Source: Vibrio sp.
GTDB taxonomy: Bacteria > Pseudomonadota > Gammaproteobacteria > Enterobacterales > Vibrionaceae
Reading direction: 5' to 3'
Assembly (NCBI GenBank): GCA_007124475.1
Contig: SLFB01000112.1
Span: 1 to 6,095, forward strand
Length of the DNA: 6,095 bases
Below are positions 1 to 4,802 of this stretch, in pieces (the first letter of the stretch is position 1; the number at the start of each line of letters is the position of its first letter). Position numbers and translations under genes: made by a program. The notes below the pieces were generated by a model. It did no database searches and was not told the origin of the DNA. It saw only the letters and a program-made list of their open reading frames with translations.

Positions 1-735
1 GCGCTCGGTCATTGCCATCCGGTAACGGTTTAACTCAAGAGGTTGAAAACCTTCTGGTTTCCAGCCCACAGTCCAGAAAGTTTGCTCAACATTGCCTTTT
101 GGCAGTGATAAGACTTCCGGTAACTGCACTTGATTAAGGCCAGACATCACCGTTGCTAGTTTATCATTGATGCTATAAGACACGGTGCGGTATTGCTCAA
201 GCACCTCGCCATCGCGATCCACTAAATCAGCTCGTAATGGTAAAAAGCTATTTTCATCGATCCACAGTACGTAGGAATAACGTAAACCATCTTTAGGGAC
301 AACTCTCAGCACTTGACAAGCAACGCCTGCCTCACGAGCCCGTCCCATTTTGACGAAATCATAATATTGGCTTAGCTTTCCTATATCGCTATTCAACATT
401 GGGATGATCGGAGCAACCATAGTGCCAGATTCAATGGTAAATGGCTCAACACCAGGTTCAATGTAACTGACTTCATTCCCTCGTCGGATAACTTCCCGTA
501 CTGGACCACTGAGGTAGATCAAATGAGCAAACTGCTGTTCACCTTGACGCGCATGACGATACAACAAAGGCTCAATGCTGTTTTTCTTTAATAAAAAATA
601 AGATAATTCATAGTTAAGATGCTGACTCGCGTCATTCATCTGATGCAACAAGCTTTGTGCTGAAGTGTTTTCAGCAAAAACCTGACTGACATGCAAACTC
701 AATAGCGTCAGCGCACTGATAAGAAGTTTTCTCAT
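1..735 (-). CDS. rseB: RseB, periplasmic regulator of sigma-E (3' end cut by window edge)
   Basis: Periplasmic sensor protein that binds the periplasmic tail of RseA and shields it from DegS until mislocalised envelope components displace it. The visible part is 245 codons without a stop, against about 318 residues in the E. coli protein, so the C-terminal part of the second domain lies outside the window. The N-terminus is a clear signal peptide: MRKLL, a hydrophobic core rich in Leu/Ser/Ala, then VFA just before EN (cleavage near residue 21/22). Family-typical stretches follow: LNYELSY, LYRHAR, GPVREVIRRGNEVSY, EPGVEPFT, YYDFVKMGR, RYSYVLWID, DRDGEVLEQ and the inter-domain WTVGWKPEGF. The ATG at 735-733 overlaps the rseA TGA stop (734-732) in an ATGA arrangement, implying translational coupling. 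Family identity is certain by eye; only the end is missing. Confidence 0.96.
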   Translation of the reverse strand, partial: MRKLLISALTLLSLHVSQVFAENTSAQSLLHQMNDASQHLNYELSYFLLKKNSIEPLLYRHARQGEQQFAHLIYLSGPVREVIRRGNEVSYIEPGVEPFTIESGTMVAPIIPMLNSDIGKLSQYYDFVKMGRAREAGVACQVLRVVPKDGLRYSYVLWIDENSFLPLRADLVDRDGEVLEQYRTVSYSINDKLATVMSGLNQVQLPEVLSLPKGNVEQTFWTVGWKPEGFQPLELNRYRMAMTER

Positions 736-1358
736 TCCACTACCGGTTCAGCTAAGTGAGTGTGTGTATTTAGATTATCACTATTCAAGCGAAGTTGTAG
801 TTCATAATCTTGCAGTAAAGCATTAATTCTTCGCCGCTGCTCTTGCATGCTCGATTCTGAACTATTGTGCCGGTTGACCGATTCTCGAGTTAAACTCACT
901 GGCTCAACACTTCCGGCAAATGGAATGGTTTGCAATACAGGTAGTTGCTCATCATGGGCTCCTACCGTTTCACCACCGTATTGTTGAATCCCAACAATAA
1001 CCGCTAACGAGACACTCGCCGCAATCGCGACCTGGCCAAGCTGAGCAAACCAGCTCGGTAACTGACGGCGGGCTTTGCTTACTACAGGCTGCTCTTCAAG
1101 TTCCGCTACTGGTGTTACTTGTCGTGATGCAAAGGTACTTACTTTACTATGGGCAGGCTCATTCTCTAACGCCAATGCCACCTTATCAGCAATGTTCCAG
1201 TCAGAGCTAGCTGGAGCATCCCCCCGTAATACATCACCAATAAGATGATAATGTTGCCATGTTGCTAGGCTTTCCTCATCGTTTGCTATCGCTTGTAACA
1301 GCGATTTATCGATCATTTCGCCATCTATCAGCGCAGAAAGCTTTTCATTATCAGTCAT
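732..1358 (-). CDS. rseA: RseA, membrane anti-sigma-E factor
   Basis: Single-pass inner-membrane anti-sigma factor that holds RpoE inactive and is destroyed stepwise by DegS, RseP and cytoplasmic proteases. With the start chosen here it has 208 residues. The N-terminal cytoplasmic sigma-binding domain shows KLSALIDGE and TWQHYHLIGDVLRGD. One membrane helix lies near residues 109-124 (VAIAASVSLAVIVGI). By alignment with E. coli, the RseP cut would fall at Ala114/Ser115 and the DegS cut at Val154/Ser155 (EPV/SLT). The RseB-binding segment QEQRRRINALLQDYELQ (about 172-188) is nearly identical to E. coli. An in-frame ATG four codons upstream (1370) is possible, but it has no Shine-Dalgarno sequence. 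The chosen ATG is preceded by GGTGA at 1368-1364, five bases away, and gives the family-like N-terminus MTDNEKLSALIDGE. It lies 34 bases after rpoE and overlaps rseB by 4 bases. Confidence 0.96.
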   Translation of the reverse strand: MTDNEKLSALIDGEMIDKSLLQAIANDEESLATWQHYHLIGDVLRGDAPASSDWNIADKVALALENEPAHSKVSTFASRQVTPVAELEEQPVVSKARRQLPSWFAQLGQVAIAASVSLAVIVGIQQYGGETVGAHDEQLPVLQTIPFAGSVEPVSLTRESVNRHNSSESSMQEQRRRINALLQDYELQLRLNSDNLNTHTHLAEPVVE

Positions 1359-1392
1359 TCTTTTCACCATATTGATTGCTCGACTCGATGAG

Positions 1393-1965
1393 TTATAAAA
1401 GCGGTTTTATGCGCTTTTCAACCGCTTCACGCGCTCGGAAGATACGGGAACGTACTGTACCAACAGGACAATCCATCACTTCAGCGATCTCTTCGTAGCT
1501 TAAGCCTTCCAGCTCTCGCAACGTCATTGCGGTTTTCAAATCTTCAGGTAGTGCTTCAATTGCTTGGAAAACTACCTGCTTTAATTCCTTGGACAGCGTA
1601 ATGTTTTCTGGGTTCGATATTTCTTTTAACGCATGACTATTTTCTTGAAACTCAGCCTCTTCAGCGTCGATGTCACTCGCCGGAGGACGTCGACTTTGAG
1701 CCACAATGTGATTTTTTGCCGTATTGACGGCAATACGATATAACCAAGTATAAAATGCACTTTCACCACGAAACGAAGGTAAAGCGCGATAAGCTTTAAT
1801 AAAGGCTTCCTGTGCGACATCAGGCACATCTCCAGCATTACTCACATACCGCGAAATAAGATTACACACCTTATTTTGGTATCTAATGACCAAAAGATTA
1901 AACGCCTGCTTATCTCCATTCTGAACTCGCTCAATGAGAACTTGATCGGTCAGTTGCTCGTTCAT
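1393..1965 (-). CDS. rpoE: RpoE, extracytoplasmic stress sigma factor sigma-E
   Basis: Group 4 (ECF) RNA polymerase sigma factor for the envelope stress response, released when RseA is proteolysed. It has 190 residues, matching the family length of about 191. Region 2 spans about residues 10-95, with DVPDVAQEAFIKAYRAL (core binding) and FYTWLYRIAVNTAKN (-10 recognition). A variable linker of about residues 96-120 follows. Region 4 is at about 127-185, with the helix-turn-helix YEEIAEVMDCPVGTVRSRI that reads the -35 element. The ATG at 1965-1963 has GGAG at 1980-1977, eleven bases upstream, a rather long spacing. First gene of rpoE-rseA-rseB; the remaining operon genes would lie beyond the left edge. 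A sigma-E-like promoter upstream suggests positive autoregulation. No missing key residues are seen. Confidence 0.98.
   Translation of the reverse strand: MNEQLTDQVLIERVQNGDKQAFNLLVIRYQNKVCNLISRYVSNAGDVPDVAQEAFIKAYRALPSFRGESAFYTWLYRIAVNTAKNHIVAQSRRPPASDIDAEEAEFQENSHALKEISNPENITLSKELKQVVFQAIEALPEDLKTAMTLRELEGLSYEEIAEVMDCPVGTVRSRIFRAREAVEKRIKPLL
1399..1427 (-). repeat. Inverted repeat at the rpoE 3' end
   Basis: On the minus strand AAGCGGTT (1427-1420) and AACCGCTT (1406-1399) form an 8-bp stem around a 13-base loop, immediately followed by TTATAA that includes the rpoE stop. It resembles a leaky terminator or processing hairpin between sigma factor and anti-sigma factor genes, but it lies in translated sequence and the T run is short. 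Confidence 0.4.
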
Positions 1966-2063
1966 TCAAGCGGTTACTCCTATTGTTATGACCCATTTTT
2001 CTTTTATGTGGGTTTTAATTATGCAGAATGCTTGCTTGACACCGCTGCTTACATGAGCACTAT

Positions 2064-2090
2064 TGTGACTGAATTAGCCATAGAAAGTTC
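2064..2090 (-). promoter_or_regulatory. Putative sigma-E-dependent promoter of rpoE
   Basis: On the minus strand GAACTT (2090-2085) is followed by exactly 16 bases and then TCACA (2068-2064). This matches the sigma-E pattern of an AACTT core at -35 and TCnnA at -10, with the same spacer length as the autoregulated E. coli rpoE promoter as I recall it. The start would be near 2057, leaving a leader of about 90 bases. It implies that RpoE activates its own operon. Sequence match only. Confidence 0.65.
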
Positions 2091-2133
2091 AACGGCAGGT
2101 AAAATTTTCTCTCTTACCTCAATTTATGGTGTA

Positions 2134-2139
2134 ATTATA
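2134..2139 (-). promoter_or_regulatory. Possible housekeeping -10 box for rpoE
   Basis: A perfect TATAAT is read on the minus strand at 2139-2134, preceded by TTTGCA. No good -35 hexamer is found at 16-18 bases upstream (GCTATC at 17). A TG lies close by but one base off the extended -10 position. It may serve as a basal sigma-70 promoter upstream of the sigma-E one, but an AT-rich spacer could yield this by chance. Confidence 0.35.
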
Positions 2140-2276
2140 TGCAAACCACTTAAAGTGATAGCTAAGCGGAAAATACGTTCATCTCGATAAGCAGAGATAA
2201 ACGGCGTGATTCGTATCAACGAACATCGTTAACACGGCTAAAACTGCAAGTAAACGAGGTATACCGTTAGTTCGGG

Positions 2277-2282
2277 TATAAT
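2277..2282 (+). promoter_or_regulatory. Putative -10 box of the nadB promoter
   Basis: A perfect TATAAT lies 130 bases before the nadB ATG, giving an expected start near 2289 and a leader of about 120 bases. The -35 region at 17 bases (ACGAGG) does not resemble TTGACA, so the promoter may be weak or activator-assisted. The GGTATA of the -10 region also occurs 17 bases upstream at 2258-2263. Confidence 0.5.
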
Positions 2283-2285
2283 CCC

Positions 2286-2301
2286 AGGGTCAATTGACCC
2301 T
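2286..2301. promoter_or_regulatory. Perfect 16-bp palindrome at the nadB promoter, candidate operator
   Basis: AGGGTCAATTGACCCT is fully self-complementary and begins four bases after the putative nadB -10 box, so it covers the expected transcription start. That is a typical place for a repressor operator. Alternatively it would form a short 5' hairpin in the RNA (AGGGTC/GACCCT with loop AATT). I cannot name the regulator; NAD-related repressors such as NadR or NrtR are possible in principle, but I do not recognise either of their sites here. Confidence 0.5.
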
Positions 2302-2320
2302 TAGTAACACAATAGTAAAG

Positions 2321-2345
2321 ATAACTGGCAAAAATAACTAGCAAA
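2321..2345 (+). repeat. Imperfect tandem repeat in the nadB leader
   Basis: ATAACTGGCAAA (2321-2332) and ATAACTAGCAAA (2334-2345) match at 11 of 12 positions with a 13-base period. They lie in the untranslated leader of nadB, 67 bases or more before its ATG. No function can be assigned. Confidence 0.5.
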
Positions 2346-2411
2346 TGCCTTGCCAAGTTCCCTTTATCACTGTGGAAAATCTCTACTTAGCGCTCAGGAA
2401 GCGATTGTTTT

Positions 2412-4025
2412 ATGAATAACTCTCGAGAACATCAATGTGACGTATTAGTGGTCGGTAGCGGAGCAGCAGGCCTTTCTTTGGCACTGCAAGTTGCGGACCA
2501 CTGTAATGTGATCGTATTGAGTAAAGGACCTCGCAGTGAAGGGGCAACCTATTATGCACAAGGTGGCATCGCTGCTGTATTTGATGAATCGGACAGTATC
2601 GAATCTCATGTGCAAGACACACTGGTAGCAGGAGCAGGGATTTGCGAACCTGATACGGTCAGGTTTATTGCAGAGCATGCTAAAACTTGTGTGCAGTGGT
2701 TAATTGATGGTGGGGTGCCTTTTGACCGTGAAGAAAACGACGCTACCGGTCAACCTCGTTATCATCTTACCCGTGAAGGAGGCCATAGCCATCGTCGGAT
2801 CTTACATGCTGCTGATGCCACCGGTATGGCGATGCAAACCTCCTTGCAAGATAACGTTCACCAACACCCCAATATTCGTATATTTGAACGTTATAATGCT
2901 TTAGATCTTATTACCGAGGATAAAATCGGTGGTGATGCCAACAAAATTGTCGGGGCATACGTTTGGAACCGTAATGATGAACATGTAGAAACCGTTCGAG
3001 CTAAATTCGTTGTCCTCGCCACAGGCGGCGCATCTAAAGTGTATCAATACACCTCAAACCCTGACGTTTCATCCGGTGATGGCATTGCCATGGCATGGCG
3101 CGCCGGATGCCGTGTGGCTAACCTTGAATTTAATCAATTCCATCCCACTTGTTTATATCATCCAGAAGCTCGTAATTTTTTACTCACCGAAGCACTACGC
3201 GGTGAAGGCGCTTATCTGCGTCGCCCCGATGGTAGCCGCTTTATGTTGGAGTTTGATCCTCGGGCGGAGCTAGCTCCACGTGATATAGTCGCACGAGCTA
3301 TCGACTACGAGATGAAACGTTTGGGGGCTGATTGTATGTACTTAGATATCAGTCATAAACCCGCAGAGTTTATCACTAAGCACTTCCCTACTATCCATGG
3401 TCGATTACTCGATCTTGGTATCGATATGACCAAGGAGCCCATCCCTATTGTGCCTGCGGCTCACTACACCTGTGGTGGCGTTGTAATTAATCAACAAGGG
3501 CAAACCGATCTCAAACAGCTTTATGCCATTGGCGAAGTCAGCTATACCGGTCTGCATGGCGCTAACCGCATGGCTTCTAACTCGTTATTAGAATGTGTCG
3601 TCTATGCTTGGTCTGCCGCCCAAGATATCCTTAGTCAACACTCACAAGCTCAGATGCCAACCTCTTTACCTGCTTGGGATGAGAGTAAAGTCACTTGCTC
3701 TGATGAAGAGGTGGTTATTCAGCACAACTGGCATGAACTCAGATTATTTATGTGGGATTATATGGGAATAGTGCGAACCGATAAGCGGTTACAACGGGCA
3801 TTGAGACGGATTCAATTACTGCAGCAAGAAATCCATGACTATTACAGTCACTTTAGAGTATCCAATAATTTATTGGAGTTACGCAATTTGCTCCAAGTTG
3901 CTGAATTAATGGTTCGCTGCGCGATGCAGCGTAAAGAAAGTCGTGGCTTACACTATACCTTGGATTATCCCGAGGCATTAGCCTCCAGTGGCCCTACCAT
4001 TTTGTCACCAAAAAAAGAGGCTTAA
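2412..4025 (+). CDS. nadB: NadB, L-aspartate oxidase
   Basis: FAD-dependent enzyme that oxidises L-aspartate to iminoaspartate, which NadA then condenses with dihydroxyacetone phosphate to make quinolinate for de novo NAD synthesis; cytoplasmic. It has 537 residues against 540 in E. coli and is collinear throughout. The dinucleotide-binding motif VVGSGAAGLSLAL is at residues 13-25 and AQGGIAAVF at 49-57. Substrate and catalytic residues expected from E. coli are present: Glu122 (LTREGGHSHRR), His244 (FNQFHPT), Arg290 (ELAPRDIVARA), His351 (AAHYTCGG) and Arg386 (GANRMASNSLLE). The residue aligned with the covalent-FAD histidine of SdhA is Ala45, consistent with the non-covalent FAD of NadB. 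A C-terminal helical domain follows from about residue 435. AGGAAG at 2396-2401 lies ten bases before the ATG. Monocistronic by context; its stop overlaps that of convergent ygfX. Confidence 0.98.
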   Translation: MNNSREHQCDVLVVGSGAAGLSLALQVADHCNVIVLSKGPRSEGATYYAQGGIAAVFDESDSIESHVQDTLVAGAGICEPDTVRFIAEHAKTCVQWLIDGGVPFDREENDATGQPRYHLTREGGHSHRRILHAADATGMAMQTSLQDNVHQHPNIRIFERYNALDLITEDKIGGDANKIVGAYVWNRNDEHVETVRAKFVVLATGGASKVYQYTSNPDVSSGDGIAMAWRAGCRVANLEFNQFHPTCLYHPEARNFLLTEALRGEGAYLRRPDGSRFMLEFDPRAELAPRDIVARAIDYEMKRLGADCMYLDISHKPAEFITKHFPTIHGRLLDLGIDMTKEPIPIVPAAHYTCGGVVINQQGQTDLKQLYAIGEVSYTGLHGANRMASNSLLECVVYAWSAAQDILSQHSQAQMPTSLPAWDESKVTCSDEEVVIQHNWHELRLFMWDYMGIVRTDKRLQRALRRIQLLQQEIHDYYSHFRVSNNLLELRNLLQVAELMVRCAMQRKESRGLHYTLDYPEALASSGPTILSPKKEA

Positions 4026-4037
4026 TCACTTTGATTA
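4010..4037 (-). terminator. Possible weak intrinsic terminator after ygfX
   Basis: Read on the minus strand, TAATCA-AAG-TGATTA forms a 6-bp AT-rich stem (4037-4023) that overlaps the ygfX stop codon. Six bases later comes a run of seven T (4016-4010), lying inside the 3' end of nadB. The T run fits a terminator for sdhE-ygfX, but the stem is weak and separated from it, so this is tentative. Confidence 0.35.
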
Positions 4038-4426
4038 GACTCCCGCTGTAGACGAACCAGAAGCTGACGATAGTCAGCTTCTGCGCAACTATCGCGCCAC
4101 AATAACAGCACTCCCTCAGTCGTGTAAAAACGCAAAAACCAACTACGATAAACCACACATACTCTGTGATAGTGACGCTCTTGATCTAAATGACGAATCA
4201 TCCCTGAAAAATCAATATCAATACTTTGCTCAAAACACTCAGGTAACCAGACCTCAAGAGGTGAGGCTAATAAAAAGCATAGGATAACGAAACTGGCAGT
4301 AAGGGGGATAGGTGAAACCACAACCGCCCATATCAATAGCATTCTTAATTGCCACGCAACGATACGGGCGGATAATGAATATCCTAGTTTAAGCCTAACG
4401 GACTTTGCTGAGGTTATAAGCGACAA
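4022..4426 (-). CDS. ygfX: YgfX (CptA) family membrane protein, SdhE partner
   Basis: Small inner-membrane protein encoded with SdhE; in E. coli YgfX interacts with SdhE, and it has also been described as the toxin CptA acting on cytoskeletal proteins. With the TTG start chosen here it has 134 residues, next to 135 in E. coli. Two hydrophobic segments (about 22-38 and 43-57) are followed by a soluble C-terminal domain ending LLLWRDSCAEADYRQLLVRL, which matches the E. coli pattern of LWL, D, then EAEWRDLRRIL. TTG at 4426-4424 is preceded by GGTGG (4437-4433) six bases away and overlaps sdhE by 32 bases. An in-frame ATG at 4447 would give 141 residues but lacks a clear ribosome site. The longer frame from 4546 would run 152 bases into sdhE and looks false. 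The stop shares TTAA with the nadB stop. Family fairly sure; start uncertain. Confidence 0.82.
   Translation of the reverse strand: MSLITSAKSVRLKLGYSLSARIVAWQLRMLLIWAVVVSPIPLTASFVILCFLLASPLEVWLPECFEQSIDIDFSGMIRHLDQERHYHRVCVVYRSWFLRFYTTEGVLLLWRDSCAEADYRQLLVRLQRESNQSD
4058..4083. repeat. Hairpin with 11-bp perfect stem beyond nadB, inside ygfX
   Basis: CAGAAGCTGAC and its exact complement GTCAGCTTCTG flank a four-base loop (GATA on plus). The element starts 33 bases after the nadB stop and lies within the last codons of ygfX. In the nadB transcript it would be a stable 3'-end hairpin. It lacks a following T run on either strand, so it is not a standard intrinsic terminator; it may pause polymerase or block 3' exonucleases. 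The inverted repeat itself is certain, its role is inferred. Confidence 0.7.
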
Positions 4427-4655
4427 TCTTGTCCACCATGGCAGCATGAGCCAAGTTTTCCGAGCGAGCATGCCCCATAATCCAAGCAAACAGATCTGGG
4501 TCATCACACTCAAGTAAAGCGACAAAGTCTTGTTGCTCTGATTCATTCAAGGTTTCAAAACACTCCTCAAAAAATGGCATAACGACCACATCAAGTTCCA
4601 ACATGCCACGGCGGCACGCCCACTTAATACGCGCTTTTTCTTGTGTCGTGTACAT
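4395..4655 (-). CDS. sdhE: SdhE, FAD assembly factor (former YgfY/CptB)
   Basis: Cytoplasmic assembly factor that promotes covalent attachment of FAD to the SdhA subunit of succinate dehydrogenase and to FrdA; also named as the antitoxin CptB of the CptA/YgfX pair. It has 86 residues, close to the 88 of E. coli, and consists of one all-helical domain. The signature RGxxE is present as Arg16-Gly17-Met-Leu-Glu20 within KWACRRGMLELD. Also conserved are MPFFE (26-30) and LLECDDPDLFAWIM (47-60). Its ribosome site is strong: GAGGTGAGGAAG ends four bases before the ATG. First gene of the pair sdhE-ygfX, likely transcribed from a promoter in the spacer shared with ygfZ. Confidence 0.96.
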   Translation of the reverse strand: MYTTQEKARIKWACRRGMLELDVVVMPFFEECFETLNESEQQDFVALLECDDPDLFAWIMGHARSENLAHAAMVDKIVAYNLSKVR

Positions 4656-4686
4656 CGTACTTCCTCACCTCTAATCAATTTTTCCA

Positions 4687-4695
4687 AGTGTAACA
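4687..4695 (-). promoter_or_regulatory. Possible extended -10 promoter for sdhE-ygfX
   Basis: The minus strand reads TGTTACACT (4695-4687), an extended -10 of the TGn-TAnnnT form with the common variant TACACT. The -35 at 17 bases (TAGTTG) is poor, as is usual for extended -10 promoters. The start would fall near 4680, about 25 bases before the sdhE ATG. Confidence 0.4.
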
Positions 4696-4742
4696 AGCAA
4701 TAACCAATACAACTAGTGGCTTAATCACACTCCCTAATCAAG

Positions 4743-4771
4743 CTGACAAAAATCTTGATCCAGATTAACAT
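4743..4771 (+). promoter_or_regulatory. Possible sigma-70 promoter for ygfZ
   Basis: CTGACA (4743-4748) is separated by 17 bases from TAACAT (4766-4771), matching the consensus at 5/6 and 4/6 positions. The start would be near 4778, giving a leader of about 25 bases before ygfZ. It lies back to back with the sdhE promoter candidate in the 147-base divergent spacer. Confidence 0.4.
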
Positions 4772-4802
4772 AGTGATAAACATTGTCGTTAAGGTGAACA
4801 AT

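Larger units (their letters stand above)
1966..2411. other. Divergent rpoE/nadB regulatory intergenic region (446 bp)
   Basis: This gene-free stretch separates divergent rpoE and nadB. It holds, from the rpoE side: an A-rich rpoE leader with the GGAG ribosome site; a sigma-E-type promoter (2064-2090); a TATAAT box toward rpoE (2134-2139) with the small inverted repeat CACTT-A-AAGTG (2147-2157) just upstream of it; an inverted repeat AACGA-ACA-TCGTT (2218-2230); the palindrome GGTATACC (2258-2265); a TATAAT box toward nadB (2277-2282); the 16-bp palindrome (2286-2301); a 12-base imperfect tandem repeat (2321-2345); and the nadB ribosome site AGGAAG (2396-2401). I see no convincing protein gene or intrinsic terminator in it. 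A 104-codon plus-strand reading frame entering it from inside rpoE looks spurious. Confidence 0.8.

Noticed and set aside
2036..2041. TTGACA on the plus strand as an upstream nadB promoter
   Set aside because: The hexamer at 17 bases is ACTATT and nadB lies over 370 bases away; the segment is better explained as part of the rpoE leader.
1876..2190. 104-codon plus-strand reading frame
   Set aside because: It begins antisense inside rpoE and runs across the rpoE leader and promoter elements. No family is recognisable, and composition looks like translated spacer.
2355..2362. Exact GGAACTT on the minus strand, a second sigma-E -35 candidate
   Set aside because: No TCnnA element follows at 15-17 bases (GTTAT at 16), so only half of the promoter pattern is present.
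1968..3791. Recurring AAGCGGTT (1968, 1399, 3783), resembling Pasteurellaceae DNA uptake words
   Set aside because: Only three short copies, two of them in coding sequence, and the host looks like Vibrionaceae; no sign of an uptake-signal array.
3972..3985. GAGGC-ATTA-GCCTC hairpin near the nadB end as a terminator
   Set aside because: It lies about 40 bases before the nadB stop inside conserved coding sequence, has only a 5-bp stem and no T run follows.
4713..4730. TGTGATTAAGCCAC as a CRP site between sdhE and ygfZ
   Set aside because: The second half-site is at the wrong spacing (five bases instead of six) and only partly matches TCACA.
4755..4802. TTG start giving ygfZ 16 extra residues
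   Set aside because: The ATG at 4803 has a strong AAGGTGA site and gives the family length; the extra residues are hydrophobic translated spacer over a promoter candidate.
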